Origin: Paraflavisolibacter caeni
Lineage (GTDB): Bacteria > Bacteroidota > Bacteroidia > Chitinophagales > Chitinophagaceae
Direction of reading: 5' to 3'
Length of the DNA stretch: 64,000 nucleotides
Assembly: GCF_025628885.1 (NCBI RefSeq)
Contig: NZ_JAOTIF010000017.1
Location: forward strand, 1 to 64,000
Shown: positions 54,331 through 63,682 of the stretch, one piece after another
Layout of the letters: each line of letters begins with the position of its first letter
Numbering within the stretch: the stretch's first letter is position 1
Translations under genes and position numbers: made by a program
Notes under the pieces: model-generated
What the model saw: the letters and a program-made list of their open reading frames with translations, nothing else
The model's database searches: none
Told to the model about the DNA's origin: nothing

Positions 54331-55509
54331 TTGAAAAAGCTGTTTCTCTTTCTATATTTTACATTTTATATATTCAATACTTCATTTTCCCAATCCTGCC
54401 ATTTGCGTATTAGCCTGCTCACTTGTGCTCCTGGCGAAGAATTGTATTCTACTTTTGGTCATACGGCATTGCGGGTAACTGATAGTATTGCTGGTACTGA
54501 TTATGTGTTCAATTATGGAACCTTTGAGTTCGGTTCAGACTTTTATATTCAGTTTATCCGGGGTAAGTTGCTTTATTATTTGTCAGTAGAGAACTTTAAT
54601 GATTTTGTTGCTCAGTATCAATGGGAAAGCCGTAGTATTCAAGAGCAGGTATTACAACTTGATTGCCAGGAAAAGCAGGAACTATACACTGCCCTTCAGA
54701 CAAATTCAAGACCAGAGAACAGGTATTACCGCTATGATTTTCTGTTTGACAATTGTACCACAAGGGCGAGAGATATTGTAGCCCGTAACACAATACCTGC
54801 TGTTATTTTCCGAAATATTCTACCCAAAGATGTGCCCACCTTCCGGGATATGATTCATTCCTACTTAGACCGGGGAGGGCAATACTGGAGCAAACTAGGC
54901 ATCGATATTTTGCTCGGGGCCAAACTAGATCATCGGGTGACGAATCAACAGGCAATGTTCTTGCCGGATTACCTCTTACAAGGATTTGATAGAGCCGCTC
55001 TTGGCGATAGTGCCTCCATAGGAAAGCTGCCTTTGACATCAAAGCCGCAAACTATTTTGTCAATGCCTTCTCCGCTTAATAAGGGCTCGCTGTTCAAACC
55101 GGCAATTGTTTTTACTTTATTGCTTGTATTGGTTTCTGCTTTGACTTTTATTAAAGCAAACTGGGCTACAGCTGCATTGCAGGTGTTTGACTTCCTCTTC
55201 TTTTTTATTTTAGGCCTTACAGGGATTCTGCTCTTGTTTATGTGGTTTGGTACCGATCATGTTGTTTGCCAGAATAATTTTAACTTGTTATGGGCTTTGC
55301 CAACACATGTGGTAATAGCTTTTTTTGTACACCTCAAGAAAGAGTGGGTAAGCAAGTATTACAAGGTTGTTTTCTGGATAACAATTTTATTGGCAGCAGC
55401 CTGGGGCTTTCTCCCGCAGGAAATGAATAATGCATTATTACCTTTAGTAGCTTTAATACTCCTGCGTAGTTGGCGTCTTTCAGGTAAGAACGTTAAAAAG
55501 GCTTTTTAG
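54331..55509 (+). CDS. DUF4105 domain membrane protein
   Basis: A 392-residue protein starting at TTG 54331, since no ATG is available. The signal peptide runs to about residue 20. DUF4105 occupies about 25-210, with LLTCAPGEELYSTFGHTALR, DYVFNYGTFEFGSDFY and YRYDFLFDNCTTRARDIV. The His and Cys-Thr-Thr-Arg segments resemble a papain-like/NlpC-type pocket, though that is only suggestive. Three or four membrane helices follow (about 255-385). The function is unknown; homologues are common in Bacteroidota. Confidence 0.85.
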   Translation: MKKLFLFLYFTFYIFNTSFSQSCHLRISLLTCAPGEELYSTFGHTALRVTDSIAGTDYVFNYGTFEFGSDFYIQFIRGKLLYYLSVENFNDFVAQYQWESRSIQEQVLQLDCQEKQELYTALQTNSRPENRYYRYDFLFDNCTTRARDIVARNTIPAVIFRNILPKDVPTFRDMIHSYLDRGGQYWSKLGIDILLGAKLDHRVTNQQAMFLPDYLLQGFDRAALGDSASIGKLPLTSKPQTILSMPSPLNKGSLFKPAIVFTLLLVLVSALTFIKANWATAALQVFDFLFFFILGLTGILLLFMWFGTDHVVCQNNFNLLWALPTHVVIAFFVHLKKEWVSKYYKVVFWITILLAAAWGFLPQEMNNALLPLVALILLRSWRLSGKNVKKAF

Positions 55510-55598
55510 CTCTTATCAATCGGAGTTGTCTTTTTTCTTCCTGAACTTTGTTAATGACATAATATGGTTTTAAAACCGTGGCATGCCAAAACTGTTTT

Positions 55599-56417
55599 AT
55601 GATGCATCAGAAAGAGATTAGCTACCATAGCAAAAGGTTGGTTTATCGCATTCAGGGCGAAGGTCCATTGGTCGTATTGCTGCATGGCTTTGGTGAAGAT
55701 GGGATTGTTTGGACACCGCAGTTTGATATATTTCCCAATAATACACTGATTATTCCTGATCTTCCTGGAAGCGGCCAATCAGAAATAATAGCAGATATGA
55801 GCATGGAAGGATTGGCCGATGCCATTAGGGAAATAATAAAAACAGAGCAAAAAACGCAATCAAATTCCAATCCTGCCATCATGATCGGCCATAGTATGGG
55901 GGGCTATATTACCCTTGCTTATGCTGAAAAATATTTTGATGACCTGGCGGCTTTCGGACTGTTTCATTCGACAGCATTTGCTGACACGGAGGAAAAAAAA
56001 GACACACGCAGAAAAGGAATCGATTTTGTACAGAAGCATGGAGCCTTCGAATTCTTGAAAACAGCTATACCCAATATGTATAGTCCAGGTACAAAGGAGT
56101 TCAGCCCGGAACTGATAGAAGCGCATCTGCAATCGTTAAAGGAATTTTCTAAAGCAGCTTTGATTGCTTATTATGAGTCTATGATTAGACGGCCTGACCG
56201 GACTCATGTCCTGAGACAAAATAAAATCCCCGTATTATTCGTATTAGGTAAACACGATGCTGCAGTGCCGCTCCAGGACGGACTGCAACAAACGCATTTG
56301 CCTGGTATTTCACAGGTGTACATCATGGAAAACTCTGGTCATATGGGCATGCGCGAAGAGGAGGATAAGAGCAATCTGCTGTTGAAGGAGTTTGTTCAAC
56401 TAAGTGGCAGCTCTTGA
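55599..56417 (+). CDS. Alpha/beta hydrolase
   Basis: A 272-residue cytoplasmic alpha/beta-fold hydrolase. LVVLLHGFGEDGIVW has the oxyanion HGF motif (about residues 33-35). MIGHSMGGYITLAY holds the nucleophile Ser. FVLGKHDAAVP supplies the Asp and NSGHMGM the His. The cap region contains YSPGTKEFSPELIEAHL. ATG 55599 (or 55602) is preferred over GTG 55578. The substrate is unknown; esterase or lactonase-type activity would fit. Confidence 0.9.
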   Translation: MMHQKEISYHSKRLVYRIQGEGPLVVLLHGFGEDGIVWTPQFDIFPNNTLIIPDLPGSGQSEIIADMSMEGLADAIREIIKTEQKTQSNSNPAIMIGHSMGGYITLAYAEKYFDDLAAFGLFHSTAFADTEEKKDTRRKGIDFVQKHGAFEFLKTAIPNMYSPGTKEFSPELIEAHLQSLKEFSKAALIAYYESMIRRPDRTHVLRQNKIPVLFVLGKHDAAVPLQDGLQQTHLPGISQVYIMENSGHMGMREEEDKSNLLLKEFVQLSGSS

Positions 56418-56466
56418 GTTACAGGTTGAAATCCAGCTGTTTATGTAAATAAACGATACGAAACCA

Positions 56467-59091
56467 ATGTTAAGAATCTTCATTCTACTAATCTTTCTTT
56501 TGCCCTGTTTGGGTGCAAATGCATCGCATATTGTAGGTGGAGAGATGATTTATGAGTATGTAGGTGCAGGTTCAACTGCCGGTACCAAAAAGTATCGTAT
56601 TACATTACGCCTTTTTCGTGACCAACATTGCGTGCCTCCTTGTGCAGGTATGCCACCAAATGTATTTATAGGCATTTTCAATAATGATGACAATCGGCAA
56701 TATCCTTCAGATGGAAGGTATTTCGATATTCTGAAAACCAGTGAAGTAGAAGTGCCTGTTGGCAATACACCACCTTGTGTGGTCAACCCTCCTGTATTGG
56801 AATATCATATTGCTGAGTATATATTTACTGTCGATCTGCCAGAGAATAACAATGGCTATACTGCAGTTTACCAAACATGCTGCCGTGTCAACGGGCTTAC
56901 CAATGTTTTTAATATACCTTCACAAGGCGACGGCACCGGTTCCACTTATGCTTGTTCCATTCCTGGTAAAAATCAATTGCCTTCCGGGCAAAATAATAGC
57001 AGCCCTAAATTTTTCATAGGCGTTTCTCCCATTTGCCATGGAAAGCCATTTCAACTGGACTTCCGAGCTGATGAACCAGACGGAACTGACGAATTGGTGT
57101 ATTCTTTCTGTGAGGCCTATAATGGCGGTGCTACACGCAGTGCCACCAATGTAAACCCCGCACCACCACCTTATGGGTCTGTACCTTACATTAATGGCTT
57201 TAACAGTAGTTCACCAATGGGGCCTACTGTTATAATTGATCCCAAAACCGGTCTCATTTCAGGCGTCGCTCCGGAAGAAGGAGATTATGTGATCTGTGTT
57301 TGCATCAGCGAATACCGGCAAGGAAAACTCATTGGTGTTCATCGTAAAGATTTTATAGTGAATGTTGAGGATTGCGATTTTGCCGGTGCTCAGCTAAGGC
57401 CTTCCTATAGCTATTGCAAAAGCCTGTCAGCTTCTTTCTTAAACGAGAATAACTCGCCGCTGAATAAAACCTACTTCTGGGACTTTGGTGATGGCACTTC
57501 TTCAACCAATATTTCTGCAACCCATACGTATGCAAGTGCCGGAACTTACAACGTGAAGTTGGTGATCAACCGTGGTGAGCCTTGTGGCGATTCTGCTACT
57601 ACAAAGGTGAATGTATATCCTTTCTTTAATCCAAATATGGAAATCCAGGGACAATGTCTGAATAGACCAACTACATTCCTGGATAAAACAACAACTACTT
57701 ATGGCACGGTGAATGCATGGGAGTGGGACTTTGGAGATCTGAATACAACAAATGATGTCTCGACACAACAAAACCCTACTTACACCTTTACACAGACCGG
57801 GCCTAAAAATATTCGCCTGATTGCTTCCAATTCTAATGGTTGCACCGATACTACATATAAGACCGTAGATATTTACGACAAGCCTCTGATCGGCCTTAAA
57901 TTCAGAGATACGCTGATTTGCAATGGGGATCAACTACAGTTGGTAGCTTCAGGCACTGGAAATTTTAGCTGGACATCTACTGCTAATATCTCAAATGCAA
58001 ATACGGCAACGCCAACAGTAAAACCTGCGGTTACTGCAAGCTTTGTTGTTACGTTGGATGATGACGGCTGCGTGAACACAGATTCTGTGCAGGTTCGTGT
58101 GGTTGATTTTGTTAGCCTTAGAGGTATGGCCGATACCACCATTTGTGCAACCGACAGAGTGCAATTGAGTGCTGTTACTGACGGCCTGCGTTTTCAATGG
58201 AGTCCGGTAGATAATATCAGCAATCCATCAGCCTTATCTCCATGGGCAGCACCTTCTGTTTCAACAACCTATCAGCTTACTGCATTTATCGGACGTTGTT
58301 CTGCGACTGATAATGTTGTAGTAAATGTAGTTCCATATCCTGTAGCTAATGCCGGGCCAGATACTGTAATTTGTTTCAATTCATTCGCCCAGTTACAGGG
58401 AAGCATCATTGGGAAGACCTTTAATTGGTCTCCACAGGTATTATTGACTGATGCTACTACATTAAGGCCGGTTGCTCGTCCAATGCGCAGTACACCATTT
58501 GTGCTAACAGCTTTTGATGACCAAGGCTGCCCTAAGCCTGGCCGGGACACTGTTTTAGTAACAGTTTTGCCGGAAGTGGTGGCCTATGCCGGCGGTGATA
58601 CAGCTGTCGTCGTTGGTCAGAAAGTACAATTGAAAGCAACAGGGGGAGTAGACTACAGTTGGAATCCGGCAACAGCATTAAGCAATCCGAAGATTCCAGA
58701 CCCGGTAGCTCTTTATGATGGCAGTTTGGAAAGTATACGCTATCAGGTTGTAGTGCGGGATGCCACAGGATGCACCGATACTGCTTATGTTCAGGTGCGT
58801 ATATTTCAAACGGATCCGAGAATTTTTGTTCCTTCGGCCTTTACCCCCAATGGAGATAACATTAATGATGTATTCCGTCCAATAGCAGTCGGGATGAGCC
58901 GGATAGAATTTTTCCGTGTGTTCAACCGATGGGGCGAACTGGTATTTAGCACAAATGAAAACGGCAAAGGCTGGGATGGAAGGATCGATGGTCAGTATCA
59001 GGCTTCTGGTACCTATGTTTGGGTTGTAAAAGGCGTTGATTATACAGGTAAAGATTTTTCTGCAAAAGGAACAGTAACGCTGATCCGGTAA
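56467..59091 (+). CDS. T9SS type B cargo protein with PKD domains (gliding-motility-associated)
   Basis: An 874-residue secreted surface protein. The signal peptide ends near residue 19 (GANA), and the mature start SHIVGGEMIYEYVG is typical of a recurrent Bacteroidota surface family. Residues 20-300 form a cysteine-containing beta domain. Two PKD repeats follow (about 310-385 with YFWDFGDGTS, and 390-475 with WEWDFGDLNT), then about four Ig-like repeats (480-790) of the form AGPDTVICFNSFAQLQGS. The C-terminus VPSAFTPNGDNINDVF, VFNRWGELVF and GWDGRIDG is the type B sorting domain. A surface filament or adhesin is likely. Confidence 0.92.
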   Translation: MLRIFILLIFLLPCLGANASHIVGGEMIYEYVGAGSTAGTKKYRITLRLFRDQHCVPPCAGMPPNVFIGIFNNDDNRQYPSDGRYFDILKTSEVEVPVGNTPPCVVNPPVLEYHIAEYIFTVDLPENNNGYTAVYQTCCRVNGLTNVFNIPSQGDGTGSTYACSIPGKNQLPSGQNNSSPKFFIGVSPICHGKPFQLDFRADEPDGTDELVYSFCEAYNGGATRSATNVNPAPPPYGSVPYINGFNSSSPMGPTVIIDPKTGLISGVAPEEGDYVICVCISEYRQGKLIGVHRKDFIVNVEDCDFAGAQLRPSYSYCKSLSASFLNENNSPLNKTYFWDFGDGTSSTNISATHTYASAGTYNVKLVINRGEPCGDSATTKVNVYPFFNPNMEIQGQCLNRPTTFLDKTTTTYGTVNAWEWDFGDLNTTNDVSTQQNPTYTFTQTGPKNIRLIASNSNGCTDTTYKTVDIYDKPLIGLKFRDTLICNGDQLQLVASGTGNFSWTSTANISNANTATPTVKPAVTASFVVTLDDDGCVNTDSVQVRVVDFVSLRGMADTTICATDRVQLSAVTDGLRFQWSPVDNISNPSALSPWAAPSVSTTYQLTAFIGRCSATDNVVVNVVPYPVANAGPDTVICFNSFAQLQGSIIGKTFNWSPQVLLTDATTLRPVARPMRSTPFVLTAFDDQGCPKPGRDTVLVTVLPEVVAYAGGDTAVVVGQKVQLKATGGVDYSWNPATALSNPKIPDPVALYDGSLESIRYQVVVRDATGCTDTAYVQVRIFQTDPRIFVPSAFTPNGDNINDVFRPIAVGMSRIEFFRVFNRWGELVFSTNENGKGWDGRIDGQYQASGTYVWVVKGVDYTGKDFSAKGTVTLIR

Positions 59092-59113
59092 AAGCTGGAA
59101 AGATCAGTTCCAA

Positions 59114-59140
59114 TTGGAATAAAACTCTAGGTTACATTTG
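59114..59140 (+). promoter_or_regulatory. Promoter of the SDR gene
   Basis: TTG at 59114-59116, a 16-nt spacer and TACATTTG at 59133-59140, giving a leader of roughly 40 nt before GTG 59184. Confidence 0.5.
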
Positions 59141-59183
59141 TATCCAAGATCGTAAACAATCTCTAAACAATAAACTATCCTCA

Positions 59184-59942
59184 GTGCAAAAAACAGTTTT
59201 GATTACCGGTGCTACTTCAGGTATTGGCGAAGCCTGCGCAATTCAATTCGCTGCTAATCAATATAAGTTGATTTTGAATGGTCGCAGATTAGACAGGCTG
59301 GAAGCTCTTAAAGAAAAACTCGTAAATAAATACGGCGTTACTATAATTTCACTGCCTTTTGATGTACGCAACCGTCAACACGTTTTTGATGCGATTGAAA
59401 GTCTTCCTGAGGACTGGAAAAGTATAGATATTTTAATCAATAATGCAGGCCTTGCATTAGGCCGCGACTCTTTTGAAAATGCTTCTCTTGATGACTGGGA
59501 TACCATGATTGATACGAATGTTAAAGGGCTACTCTATGTTTCAAAAGCTGTGACCCCTTTGATGATCAAACAGAAAAGCGGCCACATCATCAACATCGGC
59601 TCCATTGCTGGCAAGGAAGTATATGAAAAAGGAAATGCCTACTGCGCCAGTAAGCACGCCGTTGATGCTCTTTCCAAGGCTATGCGCATCGATTTGTTGC
59701 AACACCATATTAAAGTTACCGCTATTCACCCCGGAGCTGTTGAAACCGAGTTTTCAATTGTACGTTTCAAAGGAGATGAAGCATCTGCTAAAAAAGTGTA
59801 TGAAGGCTATCAACCCCTCACAGGTGAAGATGTGGCATCTGTTATTTACTATACGGCCACACTGCCTCCTCATGTTTGTATTAACGACCTGGTATTGACT
59901 CCAACCCGGCAGGCAGATTCCTATCATTTCAATAAGTCCTGA
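59184..59942 (+). CDS. Short-chain dehydrogenase/reductase (YdfG-like)
   Basis: A 252-residue classical SDR starting at GTG 59184. LITGATSGIGEACA (about residues 6-19) binds the cofactor, and the Arg in LNGRRLDRLE suggests NADP preference. INNAGLALG, the catalytic Ser in NIGSIAG, and YCASKHAV (Tyr and Lys) complete the active site. PGAVETEFS and the C-terminal NDLVLTPTRQ resemble the serine/3-hydroxy-acid dehydrogenase YdfG group. The substrate is not determined. Confidence 0.92.
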   Translation: MQKTVLITGATSGIGEACAIQFAANQYKLILNGRRLDRLEALKEKLVNKYGVTIISLPFDVRNRQHVFDAIESLPEDWKSIDILINNAGLALGRDSFENASLDDWDTMIDTNVKGLLYVSKAVTPLMIKQKSGHIINIGSIAGKEVYEKGNAYCASKHAVDALSKAMRIDLLQHHIKVTAIHPGAVETEFSIVRFKGDEASAKKVYEGYQPLTGEDVASVIYYTATLPPHVCINDLVLTPTRQADSYHFNKS

Positions 59943-59959
59943 CTTTTTAAATTATGTAC

Positions 59960-59978
59960 AGCCCTGTGTTACAGGGCT
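59960..59978 (+). terminator. Hairpin after the SDR gene
   Basis: An AGCCCTGT stem with a 3-base loop and exact complement, 17 bp past the stop. The following T run is weak, so the termination strength is uncertain. Confidence 0.6.
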
Positions 59979-60172
59979 TCTAAGATTTGTTGGCAAAATA
60001 CTAACTCAAAAGGTTACAAACATCCAAACTGTGGCATCATCTTGGCCGCATACATAAGGCTTTGGCCTATTGTCTGTTTATTATTCCTAGTAGGAAAATA
60101 TTAGTATTATTACTTAGGGGTCGTAATTCCCACGCATGTTTTATCCAGACTTAAAACCTTTTGAATAGTTTT

Positions 60173-60712
60173 ATGCACGATTCTTTTAGTACCATTAAAA
60201 TCCGAATATTGAAACCGTACCTTATCCTTTTTGTATTCAGCTTGTGTTGTGCATTTTCTGCCTCATCCCAGAACGTGATCCGGGTGCAGGAATGTAAAAG
60301 CGATGTGATCAAAAGCCAGGTGGACAGTTTGAAATCATTATATGCAAAAGATGGTTTTACTGTTTTAAAAGAAGCTTCCATTACTATGGAAAGTGAGTAT
60401 GAAATGCCTGTGGTTGTTCCCTTACAACAGAACGGTTGGTACCAGTTTGTTTTTATTGGAGAACCTACTTCCCGCCTTTATGAAGTTCGTATGTATGATT
60501 GGAGTGAAAAACAAGTAGTGTTTCAGCAGAAGCGCTGGGGAGATGTAGATGGTAATATTATTTCATACTCATATCAACCTAAAGCCACAGGGTTTCACAT
60601 GATGAAACCTGTGCAGGTAAACAAGAAAAAAAAGAAAGATCTGTGTGGCTATGTGATGCTGCTAAAAAGAACACAGGTTCCTGCTCAGCAACAGTCGCAA
60701 AATACCAGGTAA
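60173..60712 (+). CDS. Secreted hypothetical protein
   Basis: A 179-residue protein from ATG 60173; TTG 60161 would add four residues. A signal peptide (LILFVFSLCCAFSASSQ, cleavage near residue 28) is followed by a mature domain with VIRVQECKSDVIKSQ, a predicted beta region MPVVVPLQQNGWYQFVFIG and YEVRMYDWSEKQVVFQQKRW. The tail is basic and Gln-rich. The layout suggests a periplasmic protein of a Bacteroidota-specific family, with no function known to me. A near-perfect hairpin follows. Confidence 0.7.
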   Translation: MHDSFSTIKIRILKPYLILFVFSLCCAFSASSQNVIRVQECKSDVIKSQVDSLKSLYAKDGFTVLKEASITMESEYEMPVVVPLQQNGWYQFVFIGEPTSRLYEVRMYDWSEKQVVFQQKRWGDVDGNIISYSYQPKATGFHMMKPVQVNKKKKKDLCGYVMLLKRTQVPAQQQSQNTR

Positions 60713-60739
60713 TAAATAGAGATCAATGTCTTTTGGTTT

Positions 60740-60791
60740 AAGCCTGCAGAAGAAAGATTACCATTGAAATAAACTTTCTTCCTGCAGGCTT
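60740..60791. terminator. Terminator-like hairpin
   Basis: Arms 60740-60756 and 60774-60791 pair over 17 bp with a single bulged C. The loop is 17 bases and a TTTTAATT segment follows shortly after. Confidence 0.75.
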
Positions 60792-60833
60792 GCACTTTTA
60801 ATTAGTCATGTTTATTTTACATGAAAACTAACT

Positions 60834-61646
60834 GTGCATAACTGCTTATTCTTTTTGCTTGGATTGATTCCATTAATATCGACCTCGCAAGTTCTTCATC
60901 TGCCTGAGCTCAGGGCCCCTTTACAAGCAACCACTTATAGCAAACTTCAAGCTGAGGCTTTTTCATTTACATCCAACCAGGCTGCACTAGCCATTTTCAA
61001 AAAGCCTGCTTTTAGCATTTATGGCGAAAAAAGGTTTCTTCTGGATGAGCTGGCATTTTTCGCTGCTTCGGCAGTTCTGCCTACAAGCAGCGGCAATTTT
61101 GGATTTTCTGCCAGGCGTTTTGGCTCCCTCAATTTTAATGAAACAGAAGCGGGTTTAGCGTATGGCCGCAAGCTAAATGACAGGGTTTCGATAGGCGCAC
61201 AATTTAATTATCGAGCTTTCAAAGCCAATGGTTATGGTAGTTCAGGTTTATTAGCTGTTGATGCAGGTGCTATTTTCCAATTTTCTGATGAGCTCAGGGG
61301 TGGGTTCCACGTTTATAAACCTGCTGGAACGCTGACTGGAAAAGAAAGTGAGACAAAGCTGGCATCCGTATATGAAATAGGATTAGGTTATGACGCATCT
61401 GATCAGTTGTTTCTATCTGCTATCGCAAACAAGGTGGATGGTTTGGGGATGCAGGTAACAGCATCACTACAGTATGCTTTTACCAAACTTCTGCTTTGTA
61501 AAGCAGGTATTTCCAGCGGCTCTGCTTCCTTTTTTATGGGGGCTGGAGTGGAATTGAGTGATTTCAGGATTGATGCCATTACTTCCTATCATCAAAACTT
61601 GGGAATTACACCCGCTGTTCAATTATCATATCATTTGCCTGATTAA
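60834..61646 (+). CDS. Outer-membrane beta-barrel protein (PorV/PorQ-like), first gene of operon
   Basis: A 270-residue protein starting at GTG 60834. The ATG at 60821 is out of frame and stops after six codons. The signal is hydrophobic to about residue 18 (MHNCLFFLLGLIPLISTS). The rest alternates polar and hydrophobic residues with Gly and aromatic turns, for example AGLAYGRKLNDRVSIGAQFNYR and VYEIGLGYDASDQLFLSAI, as in transmembrane beta-barrels. ASNQAALA-type text near residue 45 (TSNQAALAIF) recalls PorV/PorQ/FadL-like proteins. It ends 2 bp before the next gene, so they form an operon. The exact function is unknown. Confidence 0.7.
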   Translation: MHNCLFFLLGLIPLISTSQVLHLPELRAPLQATTYSKLQAEAFSFTSNQAALAIFKKPAFSIYGEKRFLLDELAFFAASAVLPTSSGNFGFSARRFGSLNFNETEAGLAYGRKLNDRVSIGAQFNYRAFKANGYGSSGLLAVDAGAIFQFSDELRGGFHVYKPAGTLTGKESETKLASVYEIGLGYDASDQLFLSAIANKVDGLGMQVTASLQYAFTKLLLCKAGISSGSASFFMGAGVELSDFRIDAITSYHQNLGITPAVQLSYHLPD

Positions 61647-61648
61647 GA

Positions 61649-63682
61649 ATGACACGCTTTTTTGTATTAATGGTCATGGTGCTTGCAGTGCAAGCCATAT
61701 ATGCCCAGGAATTGCCTTCTGGTACACAACAACAGCTCGAAAACCTGGCTGAACTAACAGAAAACGAGACGGTAGACGATATCTTGTTACAAGAGTTGGA
61801 GTCATATAAAAAACGACCATTGAATTTAAATGAAGCTGAAGCCGATGAATTGCATGTTTTTCCTTTCTTGAGCGCTTTGCAAATACAGAATTTTCTTGCC
61901 TACCGGAAGTCCTTGGGTGGTTTTATAGATATTTACGAATTGCAGAGCATTCCTGGGTGGGACATATCAACCATTCGTAAGATGCAGCCTTTCATTACCA
62001 TCCGGAAGCCGGTAACTTTCTCTGCTAGCATTAAACCAAGGCTAAAAGGTGGCGCACATTTTCTATTGCTACGGTCGTCGCGGATTTTAGAGAATAGTGA
62101 CGACTATGATACTTCACGTTCTGCCCACTACCTGGGAAATCCTAATTATCTTCTTTTGAGGTATCAGTATAAGTACAACAATTTATTGCAATATGGTTTT
62201 ACAGCCGAGAATGATGCGGGGGAACAGTTTTTTAAAGGTGCTCAATCAAAAGGCTTTGACTTTTATTCGGCTCATTTATTCACGCGCAATGTTGGGATTT
62301 TTAAAGCCATCGCTCTTGGTGATTTTAGTGTCAATTTGGGACAGGGATTAGTACAATGGCAGTCTATTTCGTTTATGAAAGGAGCTGAGGCTGCTTCGAT
62401 AAAAAAACAGGCACCAGTATTAAAACATTACACATCTGCGGGAGAGTTTTATTTCAACCGGGGTGTAGGTCTTACCATCCAAAAATGGAATACAGAGGCA
62501 ACCTTGTTTGGATCAGTCAGAAAATTGGACGCTAATATTGTAAAGGATTCAATCAGTGGGAGTGAGGCCGTTAGTAGTTTTATCAGCTCAGGGATGCACC
62601 GATCCTCATCAGAAATTATGGATAAAGCCAGTGTTGAACAGCATTCAATTGGTGGCAATCTTTCCTGGAAGGTCAGATCTTTTCATATTGGATTCAATGC
62701 AGTTGCTCACAATTTTTCTAGCCCTGTAGAGAAAAGAGATGATCCCTATAATCTTTTTGCATTAAAAGGAAGTTCAGCCATGAACATGAGTACAGATTAC
62801 AGTTTCACATACAGGAATTTTCATTTTTTTGGAGAAGCCGCTGCTGATGAAAACTTTTATAAAGCCATCCTAAGTGGGTTACTTGCAAGTTTGCATTCCA
62901 AGGTGGACTTATCGGTACTGCATCGACACTATGAAAAAGATTATGTGACTGTATACGGTAAAGCTTTTTCTGAAAGTACAATGCCTACAAATGAATCTGG
63001 TTTGTATTTAGGTATACGTTTGCGGCCAACCGTTAATTTGACAATAAATGCATATAGTGATGTTTATAAGTTCGCCTGGTTGAAATACAGGGTCGATGCT
63101 CCTTCTACCGGCCGGGATTATATGATTCAAGTTACTTATCAGCCAAACAAACAGATGGAATTGTATACCCGATACCGCAATGAACGGAAGTATATCAATA
63201 ATACAGCAGCAGAAACAGAACTGAATGAAGTGATTCCTAAGTTGCGTCAACAATGGCGCGTTCATATGAGTTGTGTTCTGGCATCTCAATTAACATGGCA
63301 GAACAGAATGGATGTGGTTTGGTATGATAAAGGTGGTAATAAGGAAGAAGAAGGGTTTCTGTTTTTTACAGGATTAAATTATAAGCCGCTGAAAAAACTT
63401 TCTGCAAATGGACGGATTCTGTTCTTCGAAACTTCTGGTTTTTATAGCAGGATCTATGCTTATGAAAATGATGTTTCGTATTCCTTTACCACTCCTTTCT
63501 ATAATGGCAACGGTCTTCGTTATTATGTAAATCTCAATTACGATGTATTAAAACACCTCTCAGTATGGTTGAAAATAGCCAGAACTTCTTATCAAAACAA
63601 TTTGTCCATTGATGCTTCTGATTCAGGTACCAACGCAATGGCAAAAACTGAGATCCGGTTACAGGCAGCATTACAGTTTTAA
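61649..63682 (+). CDS. Helix-hairpin-helix protein with C-terminal beta-barrel region
   Basis: A 677-residue exported protein. The signal is MTRFFVLMVMVLAVQAIYAQ. Residues about 50-115 carry a ComEA-like helix-hairpin-helix region: LNLNEAEADELHVFPFLSAL then IYELQSIPGWDISTIRKM. Residues 130-677 look like an outer-membrane barrel with many aromatic strands (YLLLRYQYKYNNLLQYGFTA, YYVNLNYDVLKHLSVWLKI). HHH motifs in exported proteins such as ComEA bind DNA during uptake. Here DNA binding is possible but unproven, and the motif may instead bind protein. It is co-transcribed with the preceding barrel gene. Confidence 0.75.
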   Translation: MTRFFVLMVMVLAVQAIYAQELPSGTQQQLENLAELTENETVDDILLQELESYKKRPLNLNEAEADELHVFPFLSALQIQNFLAYRKSLGGFIDIYELQSIPGWDISTIRKMQPFITIRKPVTFSASIKPRLKGGAHFLLLRSSRILENSDDYDTSRSAHYLGNPNYLLLRYQYKYNNLLQYGFTAENDAGEQFFKGAQSKGFDFYSAHLFTRNVGIFKAIALGDFSVNLGQGLVQWQSISFMKGAEAASIKKQAPVLKHYTSAGEFYFNRGVGLTIQKWNTEATLFGSVRKLDANIVKDSISGSEAVSSFISSGMHRSSSEIMDKASVEQHSIGGNLSWKVRSFHIGFNAVAHNFSSPVEKRDDPYNLFALKGSSAMNMSTDYSFTYRNFHFFGEAAADENFYKAILSGLLASLHSKVDLSVLHRHYEKDYVTVYGKAFSESTMPTNESGLYLGIRLRPTVNLTINAYSDVYKFAWLKYRVDAPSTGRDYMIQVTYQPNKQMELYTRYRNERKYINNTAAETELNEVIPKLRQQWRVHMSCVLASQLTWQNRMDVVWYDKGGNKEEEGFLFFTGLNYKPLKKLSANGRILFFETSGFYSRIYAYENDVSYSFTTPFYNGNGLRYYVNLNYDVLKHLSVWLKIARTSYQNNLSIDASDSGTNAMAKTEIRLQAALQF

